DNA of 22,955 nucleotides. Origin: CAZSVI01 sp964610205 (GTDB lineage Bacteria > Bacillota > Clostridia > DSM-8532). Made by a program: the position numbers and the translations under genes. Below, piece after piece: positions 6,626-15,091 of this stretch. The notes below the pieces were generated by a model, which worked only from the letters and a program-made list of their open reading frames with translations, was not told the origin of the DNA and did no database searches. Numbering within the stretch: position 1 is the stretch's first letter; each line of letters opens with the position of its first letter. Where the stretch lies: the NCBI GenBank assembly GCA_964610205.1, contig CAZSVI010000058.1, positions 1 through 22,955 on the forward strand. The letters run 5' to 3'.

Positions 6626-7606
6626 ATGAGAGTTGCCGTTTTATTCAATCCCGGTGCGGGTAACAATGAAAAGTTCATAGAAATTGGAAAATTACTTACC
6701 GAAAGGTTGGTAAATCATGAAGTGTATACATGTCCTGGTTCCAGCGGGGGTTTTTACCTGACTGATGCAATAAAAACAGGAGATGAGATTTATTCGGACT
6801 ATAAGAATGGTATAAAAAGGAGAGTATTATTACTTGCTTCATGTGTGCCCGAACTATTTATTTGTGTCGGCGGTGATGGACTGGCGGCATATGTTGCCGA
6901 TGCTCTTATTTCAGGCGGCTTTTCAATTCCTATAATGGGGATTGCGGGAGGCACTGCCAATGTTGGCCCGATAGTTTCGGTCAAATCAAACAACCTGAGA
7001 TTATTTAACCCTGAAAATATAGAATTGACAAATGCCGGCGCCATACGTGTGACAAGCTGCAGAAGACATATAGGATACGGATTTAACGATGTTGTAATTG
7101 GAAATACTTTTTTGGGAACAATTGACGGTAAGGTTGCCAACATATCTGTTGAAGCATTGCTTAAGAGAAATGAAAAAAGTACGGAAACACCTTCCGGAAA
7201 TATTACTGATAATGGGTTCAGGATCATAAAGAATAATAAACCTGTGGAATTTAAAACTTCAAATCCTGCCCAGATAATAGTATCTCCTTTGGAGGCAGAC
7301 AGATTTTACGGCAGAGCCATAACCGGTGCATTATGCTACTCGGCGTATTTACAGCAAAAAGCTGCTATTGCTTTATCTGACAGGATCCTTGTAAGTATTG
7401 ACAGCGGCGATGCAGGCATAGGGTCTTTCCTTGAGATTGAGCATTTATTGTTTGGCCCGGGGGATAAAGTAAGTATCGAGGGACTGGCAGAAAACGGACA
7501 CATTATAATTGATGGAAATCCCTACTTGCGGGAAAATGAAAATGTTATATTTGAATATTTACCAAATCTGGTCCGTATTGCACGACCGTCTATTATAACA
7601 GTATAA
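6626..7606 (+). CDS. ATP-NAD/AcoX-kinase-like protein, likely a non-canonical sugar or metabolite kinase
   Basis: This 326-aa protein has the NAD-kinase/diacylglycerol-kinase fold signature. VLFNPGAG at 5-12 is the nucleotide-fold start, VGGDG at 81-85 is the GGDG catalytic/ATP motif, and GIAGGTAN at 105-112 matches the second conserved glycine loop. Further on, IIVSP at 217-221 and VSIDSGD at 256-262 match positions I associate with AcoX-type proteins (VSPIGGQG and VDTGD). The GGQG-FGRG block is replaced by EADR-FYGRA at 223-231. The altered acceptor region argues against plain NAD phosphorylation. Genomic context suggests it phosphorylates the ketose made by the dehydrogenase, feeding the aldolase. 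It is 13 bp after the dehydrogenase and 13 bp before the permease gene. The substrate is inferred, not shown. Confidence 0.75.
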   Translation: MRVAVLFNPGAGNNEKFIEIGKLLTERLVNHEVYTCPGSSGGFYLTDAIKTGDEIYSDYKNGIKRRVLLLASCVPELFICVGGDGLAAYVADALISGGFSIPIMGIAGGTANVGPIVSVKSNNLRLFNPENIELTNAGAIRVTSCRRHIGYGFNDVVIGNTFLGTIDGKVANISVEALLKRNEKSTETPSGNITDNGFRIIKNNKPVEFKTSNPAQIIVSPLEADRFYGRAITGALCYSAYLQQKAAIALSDRILVSIDSGDAGIGSFLEIEHLLFGPGDKVSIEGLAENGHIIIDGNPYLRENENVIFEYLPNLVRIARPSIITV

Positions 7607-7619
7607 GGAGTGTGTTCTT

Positions 7620-8528
7620 ATGTCCGGAAAATTCATATTAAAAGGCAGAGAGTATGAAAAAGCACAGACTTTGGCTGCAGCGGTGTTTCTTCTGCCTACT
7701 GTTATAGTTCTGTTTTTCCTGTTTGTATTGCCTGTAGTACAAGTAGTATATATAAGCTTTACAAATTGGAGCCTTATAACTAATGTTAAGGATTTTGTCG
7801 GAATCAAAAACTTTGAATATTTATTCAGTGACAAAAAGTTTGGAACAGCCATAGTAAACACATTTACATATTCCGTATTCAAGCTTAGTTGTGATATTGT
7901 GCTTTCTCTGTTCGTAGCAGTCCTTTTGGACTCAGTTATTCCATTTAAACGTATACTCCGAACCATATACTTTGCTCCGGTTGTGGTACCGATTGTTGCT
8001 TCAAGCCTTATATGGATATGGTTCTATGACCCGGGTATAGGTCCTTTTAATCAGATACTGGCAGCTTTGGGGATATCTAAACTTCAATGGCTCTACCATG
8101 AAAGCACATCTCTTCTCTCAATCGGTTTGTTTTCTGTCTGGAAGGGACTTGGTTATAATATTGTGCTGTTTCTTGCAGGTTTGCAAAGCATTCCGCTGTC
8201 ATATGAAGAAGCTGCCCGTATTGATGGTGCAAAAAGTTCACAGGTGTTTTTCAAAGTTAAACTTCCTTTGCTTTCACCGATATTGTCTTTTGTTGTAATG
8301 ATAGGAATTATCAATTCATTTAAGGTGTTTACCGAAATTAATGTAATGACGCCGAACGGGGGACCTTTAAACTCCACGATGCTGTTGGTTGTTTACATAT
8401 ACGAACAGGCGTTTAAGAACGGCAGAATGGGGAGAGGTTCCGCAGCAGCTCTGATATTGTTTGTTATAATTTTCCTGCTTACAATTGTCCAAAAACAAAT
8501 CAGTCGAAAGACAGTGCATTATGATTAA
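7620..8528 (+). CDS. MalF/UgpA-type ABC sugar importer permease 1
   Basis: This is an inner-membrane permease of a carbohydrate-uptake (CUT1-type) ABC importer, 302 aa. It has six predicted membrane helices, starting at about residue 19. The EAA loop YEEAARIDGAKSSQVFFKVK begins near residue 194 and contacts the ATPase. It starts at ATG 7620, 7 nt after AAGGAGTG, which overlaps the stop of the preceding gene, so it is closely coupled. The partner permease and the binding protein follow directly. No ATPase gene lies in the locus, so a shared MsmX/UgpC-type ATPase encoded elsewhere is expected. Confidence 0.92.
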   Translation: MSGKFILKGREYEKAQTLAAAVFLLPTVIVLFFLFVLPVVQVVYISFTNWSLITNVKDFVGIKNFEYLFSDKKFGTAIVNTFTYSVFKLSCDIVLSLFVAVLLDSVIPFKRILRTIYFAPVVVPIVASSLIWIWFYDPGIGPFNQILAALGISKLQWLYHESTSLLSIGLFSVWKGLGYNIVLFLAGLQSIPLSYEEAARIDGAKSSQVFFKVKLPLLSPILSFVVMIGIINSFKVFTEINVMTPNGGPLNSTMLLVVYIYEQAFKNGRMGRGSAAALILFVIIFLLTIVQKQISRKTVHYD

Positions 8529-8543
8529 GGAGTGATACATGTT

Positions 8544-9371
8544 ATGAAAAATATATTCAAACGATATAATATGGTTGCTTTCATATTTCTCGCAGCAGGT
8601 TCGGTTATAATGTTGTTTCCGTTTATCTGGATGGTTCTGTCGGCATTCAAGACATCCGCCGATGTTTATACCTACCCGCCGAGATGGATTCCAAGTACCT
8701 TTAACTTCAGGAATTTTAATGAGGTGTTTGCCAAAATTCCTTTCTGGCGGTTTTATTTAAACAGTATATTTATTTCGGTAACACAAACGGTTATTCAGAT
8801 TGTTCTATCGGTTACAGCTGCTTATGCGCTGTCAAAGCTGATATTCCCAGGGAGGGAAAAAGTATTTGTTTTTATTCAAAGCAGTATGTTCATACCTGCT
8901 GTGGTAACCATGATACCCTTGTTCCTTTTGGTAAGCTCCTTAAAGCTTGTGGATACGTATGCCGGAATCATATTTCCGCAAATATTCAGTGCGTTTACAA
9001 CAATACTGATTTATTCATTCTTTGTAGGTATTCCCAATGATCTTCTGGACGCTGCCAGAATTGACGGTTGCGGTTACTACTCAATGCTTTGGAAAGTGAT
9101 GATTCCAAATTCCGTGACAGCCATAAGTACGGCAACTCTGTTTGCGTTCTTAACCCATTGGAGAAGCTATACATGGCCGTTGATTGTAACGAACAGGACT
9201 GAGCTTCGAACACTTCCGATAGGGCTGAAATATCTTGTACAGGAAACATCGTCCGAGTATCAGCTTATGATGGCGGCTTCACTCATGGCTATCATACCTG
9301 TACTTTTAGTATATATATTTACTGAGAAACAGTTTGTTCGCTCACTGACATTGACCGGACTAAAATCCTAA
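8544..9371 (+). CDS. MalG/UgpE-type ABC sugar importer permease 2
   Basis: This is the second permease of the CUT1 importer (275 aa from ATG 8544). The frame also has a GTG at 8532, but the AAGGAGTG site at 8527-8534 overlaps it and is spaced correctly for 8544. It has six predicted membrane helices, the first at about 8-30. The EAA loop lies around 162-190 (DLLDAARIDGCGYYSM), and the chain ends in a typical RSLTLTGLKS-like tail. It would form a heterodimeric channel with the preceding permease. Confidence 0.92.
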   Translation: MKNIFKRYNMVAFIFLAAGSVIMLFPFIWMVLSAFKTSADVYTYPPRWIPSTFNFRNFNEVFAKIPFWRFYLNSIFISVTQTVIQIVLSVTAAYALSKLIFPGREKVFVFIQSSMFIPAVVTMIPLFLLVSSLKLVDTYAGIIFPQIFSAFTTILIYSFFVGIPNDLLDAARIDGCGYYSMLWKVMIPNSVTAISTATLFAFLTHWRSYTWPLIVTNRTELRTLPIGLKYLVQETSSEYQLMMAASLMAIIPVLLVYIFTEKQFVRSLTLTGLKS

Positions 9372-9381
9372 CAGATTTATT

Positions 9382-9409
9382 GAATATATGGCATAATTGC
9401 CTGATATTC
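9382..9409 (+). other. Intercistronic hairpin between permease and binding-protein genes
   Basis: GAATAT (9382-9387) pairs with ATATTC (9404-9409) and GGCA (9390-9393) with TGCC (9398-9401), around a TAAT loop with a 2-nt mismatch on each side. It sits in the 83-bp gap before the binding-protein gene, the only sizeable gap among the importer genes. It may protect mRNA ends or weakly terminate, allowing a different level of binding protein; this is inference. Confidence 0.4.
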
Positions 9410-9454
9410 TTTAAACCAATAAATAGGTTAATTAATTAAAGGGGGTAGTTCATT

Positions 9455-10840
9455 ATGAGAAGTAAGAAGTTGTTTGGCATCATTGGGTTCTGCATTATGT
9501 TTGTTATGCTGGTTGGTATGCTTGCCGGATGTGACTTCGGCGTACAGCAAGGGACGACTGCGAACATTACTACGACTCAACCCAGTTCGGCAGCTGCCAC
9601 AACTAAGGAAAACCCGACGACAGCGGAACCAACGACACAAAAATCTGTATTAAGTCCCGGCGAAAAGGTCAAGATTACCGTCTGGTATGCTATTTCCGGC
9701 AACAGTGGGGAAACCTTCAAGAGCCTGGTTGAAAGCTTTTTGGCTTCACAGGATGAAGTTGAGATTGAGCTTTCATATTCCGGAAGCTACGCTGATACTG
9801 CCAATAAAGTAAGCGCAGCCCTTTTGTCAAATACTGAGCCGAATGTCGCGCTCATGTCCGCAGGTCCTCTTTTTACAGGTGCAAGAGATAACTACTTCAT
9901 TGAAGGAAAAATTAATGAAGCGGACTTTGATAAGGATGATTTTTTTGATGGTTTATGGGAATATTGCAAATATAATGGCAGAGTATGTGCATTACCCTAT
10001 GGCATTTCTACTCCTATAGTTTACTACAATAAGAATATACTAGATAAGGCGGGTATTGATATCAGCAATCCTCCCGAAACATGGGATGAACTGTATGAAT
10101 TAGCAAAAACCGCACAGCAAAACGGAAATATCAATAACTCCGATAGCTTTTGGGGATTTGAGGTTAGTGATGTTCCGTGGTTGTTCAAAACAATGCTGAA
10201 TCAGAATGAAAACTCTGTAATCGAAATAGGCGCGGATAATAAAATAACACCTGTATTTGACAATGAACAGGCAGTTGAGGTTGCAACATGGTGGAAAAAG
10301 ATGGCTGATGAAAAGATAATGCCTATCAGCCAGCACACAAATGCCGAAAAGACATTTCTTGCGGGAAACGCGGCATTCATTGTGTCTACCTCCAATCGTA
10401 TAACCAGATGGAGTGGTGAACAGACGGTAAGTTTAGGCGCGATTCCGATGCCATACTTTAAAAAGAAGTCTGTTGCGCTGGGGGGAAATGTTCTTGTTTT
10501 GTTCAACAAGGATGAAAAGGCTGACTATGGTTCCTGGAAGCTTATGCAATACCTTATTGACGCACAAAACCAAACCCAGTTTGCTCTGAATACCGGTTAT
10601 CTTCCAATACGGAAATCCGGCCTGGAGTTAGATATCGCACAAAAGGCATTAAGTGAAAATCCAATGTACAAAGTTGCCTTTGACCAGATGCAATACAGTT
10701 GGTCATACTGGCACTTTGAGCAGATGGGAACCATGGACTCCATTATTTATCAAACAGTAGAGAAAATCGAAAAGAATGTGGCAAGCCCGAAGGATGCTCT
10801 TTCTGACGCGGTTAATGAACTCAAAAGAGAAATGGAATAA
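9455..10840 (+). CDS. UgpB-like extracellular solute-binding lipoprotein
   Basis: This is the substrate-capturing lipoprotein (461 aa) of the importer. A signal peptide with lipobox LAGC places the lipidated cysteine at residue 26. It is followed by a Thr/Ser/Ala-rich linker (about 32-68) and a family 1 binding domain. Landmarks are ITVWYAISGNSGETF near 74-88, YYNKNILDKAGI around 190-201 followed by PPETWDEL, and GAIPMPYF about 329-336. The last two resemble glycerol-3-phosphate/glycan-binding UgpB proteins. It starts at ATG 9455, 9 nt after AAAGGGGG. Specificity for a phosphorylated or oligomeric ligand cannot be decided from sequence. Confidence 0.9.
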   Translation: MRSKKLFGIIGFCIMFVMLVGMLAGCDFGVQQGTTANITTTQPSSAAATTKENPTTAEPTTQKSVLSPGEKVKITVWYAISGNSGETFKSLVESFLASQDEVEIELSYSGSYADTANKVSAALLSNTEPNVALMSAGPLFTGARDNYFIEGKINEADFDKDDFFDGLWEYCKYNGRVCALPYGISTPIVYYNKNILDKAGIDISNPPETWDELYELAKTAQQNGNINNSDSFWGFEVSDVPWLFKTMLNQNENSVIEIGADNKITPVFDNEQAVEVATWWKKMADEKIMPISQHTNAEKTFLAGNAAFIVSTSNRITRWSGEQTVSLGAIPMPYFKKKSVALGGNVLVLFNKDEKADYGSWKLMQYLIDAQNQTQFALNTGYLPIRKSGLELDIAQKALSENPMYKVAFDQMQYSWSYWHFEQMGTMDSIIYQTVEKIEKNVASPKDALSDAVNELKREME

Positions 10841-10857
10841 ATGACGGGGAGATTTTT

Positions 10858-11643
10858 ATGTACAAATATGCGTTTTCAACGGCGGCATTATATCCGCTAA
10901 GTTCAGAAAATGCGTTAGAATTAATTGGAGGGGCAGGGTTCCGGTATGCGGAACTCATGCCCCAGGCATTTTCAGACGTTACAGACGATTTTGCGTTGTG
11001 TGCGTTAAAAACAGGTGTAGAGGTTTGTTCTGTCCATTATCCCCTTACCATGTTTGCAATGCTATACACGGCACACCCTGCTATGAGCGCTGACGGACGC
11101 AAATTCAGCAGGGATTTGGTCACATTGTGTTCAAGGCTTGGAGCTGCAATCATTGTGATACATCCGCATAACCCGCCTTCTCCGCAGCATTGTAAAATAT
11201 TGGAGAAACCTGTAATAGAAAACATGGTTTACCTGGCCGATTTATGTGCGGAAAAAAACATTACCCTGGCAATGGAGAACAACCCTAAAGGGCCGGGAAG
11301 CAGCGGAGAAGCCCTGCTTAAGTATATTGAATCCTTCGGAGGACACACGGCAATTAAGCCCATGGTTGATACGACAGAGGCGTGCGAAGCTTCCCAGGAT
11401 CCTGTGGAATTTATCAGGATTGTAAAGCCGATGCATATTCATCTGAGTGATTTTAAGGATAGTTCAAAGCATCTTCCGGCAGGTCAGGGAGATATAGACT
11501 GGGATGAGTTAATAAAAACACTGGGCAATTATCATGGATACTATACACTGGAACCTTCGTACAGGTATTATCTTGAGGATATTGAAAACCGGTTGAGGGA
11601 TGCTTACAGGTTTATCAGCAGACTTGTCGAGGAAAATTCTTGA
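10858..11643 (+). CDS. Sugar phosphate isomerase/epimerase-family TIM-barrel protein
   Basis: This is an AP-endonuclease-2/xylose-isomerase-like TIM barrel (261 aa) expected to catalyse a metal-dependent isomerisation or epimerisation of a sugar or inositol-type compound. The likely metal ligands are present: E140 (LAMEN), D171 (MVDTTEA), H195 (HIHLSD) and E232 (TLEPSY). H102/H104 (VIHPHN) and the GQGDIDW loop at 209-215 are also typical. It starts at ATG 10858 with GGGGAG just upstream, 17 bp after the binding-protein stop. It belongs to the same transcription unit and acts on the imported compound or an early intermediate. The exact reaction cannot be told for this family without experiment. 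Confidence 0.85.
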   Translation: MYKYAFSTAALYPLSSENALELIGGAGFRYAELMPQAFSDVTDDFALCALKTGVEVCSVHYPLTMFAMLYTAHPAMSADGRKFSRDLVTLCSRLGAAIIVIHPHNPPSPQHCKILEKPVIENMVYLADLCAEKNITLAMENNPKGPGSSGEALLKYIESFGGHTAIKPMVDTTEACEASQDPVEFIRIVKPMHIHLSDFKDSSKHLPAGQGDIDWDELIKTLGNYHGYYTLEPSYRYYLEDIENRLRDAYRFISRLVEENS

Positions 11644-11665
11644 ACTTGGAAAGGTGTGTCGGCAA

Positions 11666-12670
11666 ATGAATCTAAAGATAATCCGTTCCATACTTGAGGC
11701 AATCGCGGTCGGTGATGCAACAGGAATGCCTGTGGAATTCATGACCAGACAGGAAATCAGGGAAAAATTCGGACAGGTGGATAGATTGTTGTCCCCAGAG
11801 GTATCCTTGCATCATAGTAATCTCAGATTTGCACAGGTAACCGATGATACTGAACAGAATTTGTATCTTATAAAAGAATACTGCACAAGAGGATACATTG
11901 GTATAAAAGAGACTGCGCTTTGTCTCCTGCAATGGGCAAAGGAAACAGGCGCGATTGAAAAAAAGTATATCGGTCCCAGTTCTCTTAAAGCATTGAAGTG
12001 GATAGAAGAAGGTGGCGACCCATACAAGGCCGGGCTTAACGGTACGACGTGCGGAGGTATTATGAGGACACCCTCAGCAGTACTTTGCGGTTGCGGTAAG
12101 GACAGGGAATTTCTTGCAAAAAGCGTTCTGAACTGCTGTATACCGACACATAACACCTCGACTGCTCTTGAAGCGGCAATGGCCTATGCGTTTGCGATGC
12201 AGGAGGCACTTGACGGTGCAAAACCGGAATCCGTTGTTAATGCCGCACTTGAAGGTGCGGAAATGGGGATTAAATTTGCTCCATACAGGATGTGTGCAGC
12301 TTCTTCGGCACACCGGATCAGATATTTACATAAGATTCTCCCGGCGATAAATACTGCCGATGAACTCCTTGATTTCATCTATAATATTTTTGGTGTGGGG
12401 CTTGAATCTGAAGACATATGTCCTGCCGTACTGGGGATATTTATGTACGCTAAGGAAGATGTATGGCTTGCTATAAGGCTTGGCGCTTCAGCCGGCGGGG
12501 ATACGGATACAGTAGCTGCGCTTGCCGGAGCACTTTGTGCCGCATATGCAAATGGGCATAATATACCGCATGATATACTTGATCATGTCAAGTCTGAAAA
12601 CCGGCTTGATTTTACTGCACTTAGCAACGATATTGCAAAACATCGTATGCGAATATGTATAGATGAATAG
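11666..12670 (+). CDS. ADP-ribosylglycohydrolase (ARH/DraG)-family protein
   Basis: This all-alpha dinuclear-metal hydrolase family member (334 aa) has its ligands intact: GDATG at 16-20, TDDTEQ at 59-64 and GGDTDT at 277-282. Characterised members remove ADP-ribose from proteins or cleave other N-glycosidic bonds. In a sugar-import locus it more likely cleaves an N-linked ribosyl or glycosyl group from the imported compound than acts on proteins. The frame opens at 11600 inside the isomerase gene, but ATG 11666 has GGAAAGGTG (11648-11656) at good spacing and begins the homologous region. It is separated from the isomerase stop by 22 bp. Cysteine is frequent around residues 129-158 (CGG, CGCG, NCC), which is unusual. 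Confidence 0.85.
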   Translation: MNLKIIRSILEAIAVGDATGMPVEFMTRQEIREKFGQVDRLLSPEVSLHHSNLRFAQVTDDTEQNLYLIKEYCTRGYIGIKETALCLLQWAKETGAIEKKYIGPSSLKALKWIEEGGDPYKAGLNGTTCGGIMRTPSAVLCGCGKDREFLAKSVLNCCIPTHNTSTALEAAMAYAFAMQEALDGAKPESVVNAALEGAEMGIKFAPYRMCAASSAHRIRYLHKILPAINTADELLDFIYNIFGVGLESEDICPAVLGIFMYAKEDVWLAIRLGASAGGDTDTVAALAGALCAAYANGHNIPHDILDHVKSENRLDFTALSNDIAKHRMRICIDE

Positions 12671-12683
12671 GATTACATAAAAA

Positions 12684-13958
12684 ATGAAGCTTTATATTTC
12701 AGCAAAGAACTACATTCTGAGACTCAATGGGAATGCTCTGGTATGTATAGCTTTCCATCCACTGTGGGGTGTACCGTACTCATTATATTTCTTTTATTTA
12801 AGCCTTTACATGAAAGCTAATGGTGTAACTGATGCACAATTAGGTATTCTTATGCTTGCCGGTTTTGCGGCATCCATATTCTTCTCAATTATTGCGGCGC
12901 CCCTTGTGGACAGAATGGGAAGAAAGCGTGCTACGTTTGTTTTTGACCTGATATCTTCCGCCGTACCTCCGCTGATATATGCAATCAGCGGCAGTTTCTG
13001 GTTTTCGCTGGTTGCCATGGTGTTAACCAATGCCAACAAGGTGATGAGTGTGGCATATTATCTTATTATGGTGGAGGACTCGGATGATGACCAACGTATA
13101 ATTGCATTTAACCTGTTCAACATAATTACTGTTGCAGCCGGTATACTTATTCCGGTAGCGGGTTTTTTTGTAAAACTCTGCGGTATAATCCGGGCGGAAA
13201 GGTTTTTTCTCATATTTGCCTGTATCAGCATGACTATATTGATATTTATAAGAAATCATTTCCTTAAGGAGACCACAGTTGGAGAGAAGCTTCTTAAAAA
13301 CAAGAGCGGCAGGTTTTCACCCGGCGCGGCAATCAGGATTTACAGTGATTCATACAGGTTTCTGGCAGGGCATCCGGCGGCTTTATTAACAGTGATTGCA
13401 AGTATCATATTTTATGTGTACTATATCATAGGCACAAATAACAGCCTGTATTTTGCTACATACTTTATAGATGCATTGAATCTGGATGAGGCTTCCATAT
13501 CAATACTGGGCTCGGTATATGCGGTTGGAATGCTTATCGCTATGGTAATAATAAATCCGCTGGTACAGAGACTGAATATCTTTATTAACCTGATAACAGG
13601 GGCTCTTTTGAATACGGCGGGTATTGTCATGCTTGTGATTATTCCTTCGGGAAGTCTTCCGGCTGCAATTGTTTCAATTGTTGTTACGTCTGTTGGCTTT
13701 GGTATATTCAAATCGGTCCTGGACGCCGCGCTTGCAATAACAACCGAGGGCAAGGACAGAGCGGGGATATATTCTATTGTGAACCTTCTTTCATCAATAT
13801 TGGGTATATTGACAGCAGGATTATGTGGTATACTGTATCCGTTGAATCCGAAATCGGTATATTTTATTTCAATAATTATACTTTTTGTATCAATTACCTG
13901 CTTTACAATAATACTGCTTAAGAGGGGTCGGTATGGTCAATCAAAAGAGGCTTGTTGA
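12684..13958 (+). CDS. MFS transporter
   Basis: This 424-aa major facilitator superfamily protein has about 12 membrane helices and the loop 2-3 signature DRMGRKRATF near residues 76-85. It may move the substrate or an end product across the membrane. It starts at ATG 12684, 13 bp after the ARH stop, with only a weak ribosome binding site, so translation is probably coupled. Its 3' end overlaps the next gene by 26 bp. A second transporter beside the ABC importer suggests that it exports a product or takes up a simpler form of the substrate; direction is not readable. Confidence 0.85.
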   Translation: MKLYISAKNYILRLNGNALVCIAFHPLWGVPYSLYFFYLSLYMKANGVTDAQLGILMLAGFAASIFFSIIAAPLVDRMGRKRATFVFDLISSAVPPLIYAISGSFWFSLVAMVLTNANKVMSVAYYLIMVEDSDDDQRIIAFNLFNIITVAAGILIPVAGFFVKLCGIIRAERFFLIFACISMTILIFIRNHFLKETTVGEKLLKNKSGRFSPGAAIRIYSDSYRFLAGHPAALLTVIASIIFYVYYIIGTNNSLYFATYFIDALNLDEASISILGSVYAVGMLIAMVIINPLVQRLNIFINLITGALLNTAGIVMLVIIPSGSLPAAIVSIVVTSVGFGIFKSVLDAALAITTEGKDRAGIYSIVNLLSSILGILTAGLCGILYPLNPKSVYFISIIILFVSITCFTIILLKRGRYGQSKEAC

Positions 13959-15033
13959 TAATTTTTTAAGACTTGCATCAATTTTAAGCTATTCAGGTAG
14001 TGAAAATGAATTATCACAAGTAATTCAGAAGGAATTTACCTCTCTTGATATTGCATATAGTGTAGACAATACAGGAAATATACATGCGGTTATTCCGGAA
14101 AACGGCAAAGGATATAAGGCGGTGATGTTCTGTTGCCATATGGATACGGTAAAACTGGGCGGCAGAATTATTCCCCTGTTAAGGGGCGATATAATTACCT
14201 CGGACGGAACAAGTATACTGGGAGCCGATGATAAGGCGGGCATAGTGTGTGTACTTGAGATGCTGCATATACTGCACGATAATAATATTTTACACGGGAA
14301 CATTGAAGTTGTGTTTACAGTAATGGAAGAAAAAGGTTTGCTGGGTGCGAAGGCTTTTGATTGTTCAATCTTACGCTCAAAACTTGGATATATTGTGGAT
14401 GGAGGTATGAAGCCGGGACATTTAACGGTAGCGGCGCCTTACAAGAACAGAATAGAGGTAGCAATAAAAGGGAAAGCGGCACACGCCGGAGCAAATCCGG
14501 AAGCCGGAATATCCGCTATTCAAGTGGCTGCTAAAAGTATAGCGGATATGAAACTGCTTCGTATTGATGAGCAAACTACTGCCAATATTGGAACTATATC
14601 GGGCGGGACAAGCGAAAATATCGTCTGTCCCGAAGTTGCCATAATAGGAGAGGTGAGGAGCCATAATACGGAAAGCCTTAAAATGCAAACCGAGCATATG
14701 AGAAAATGTGTTTTGGATGCTGCTTCGGTATATGGAGCGGAGGCGGACTTCCATGTATACAGCCAGTATTCCGGATATGATATACCGCTTGATCAATACG
14801 TTGTAAGCTGTTTTAAAAAGGCATGTGCCGGGGCGGGCCTGGAATTTCGTTCACATGCTTCAGGCGGGGGAACAGATGCCAATATTTTCAATGAAGCGGG
14901 TATTAGTGCGGTTGTTATAGGGATGGGTGTAAAAAACCCTCACACTATGAACGAAAGTATATCGGTCAATGATTTAAAAGATACCGCAAAGTTATTGATT
15001 CAACTGGTAAAAGCAATAACCGTTCATTCATGA
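13933..15033 (+). CDS. M20-family metallopeptidase/amidohydrolase (PepT-like)
   Basis: This cytoplasmic dizinc hydrolase (366 aa) has all expected residues: H69 and D71 (CCHMDT), D100 (GADDKAG), the EE pair E132-E133 (MEEKG), D156 (IVDGG) and H337 (NPHTMNE). A dimerisation domain is inserted at about 165-270 (KGKAAHAGANPE). PepT-like enzymes split small peptides, but M20 relatives also remove acyl or amino-acid groups from conjugates. The context suggests deconjugation of the imported compound. The start ATG 13933 has AGAGGGG just upstream and overlaps the MFS gene. The stop codon lies inside the perfect palindrome 15021-15040. Confidence 0.88.
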   Translation: MVNQKRLVDNFLRLASILSYSGSENELSQVIQKEFTSLDIAYSVDNTGNIHAVIPENGKGYKAVMFCCHMDTVKLGGRIIPLLRGDIITSDGTSILGADDKAGIVCVLEMLHILHDNNILHGNIEVVFTVMEEKGLLGAKAFDCSILRSKLGYIVDGGMKPGHLTVAAPYKNRIEVAIKGKAAHAGANPEAGISAIQVAAKSIADMKLLRIDEQTTANIGTISGGTSENIVCPEVAIIGEVRSHNTESLKMQTEHMRKCVLDAASVYGAEADFHVYSQYSGYDIPLDQYVVSCFKKACAGAGLEFRSHASGGGTDANIFNEAGISAVVIGMGVKNPHTMNESISVNDLKDTAKLLIQLVKAITVHS

Positions 15034-15040
15034 ATGAACG
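15021..15040. repeat. Perfect 20-nt palindrome across the M20 stop codon
   Basis: CGTTCATTCATGAATGAACG is its own reverse complement and contains the TGA stop (15031-15033). It precedes the iron-alcohol dehydrogenase gene by 51 bp. It could be an operator, an mRNA-processing hairpin or chance. Confidence 0.5.
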
Positions 15041-15091
15041 ATTGTAAGTATGCTGGTAACAAATATGCACTAATATATGGAGGTGCTTTGT

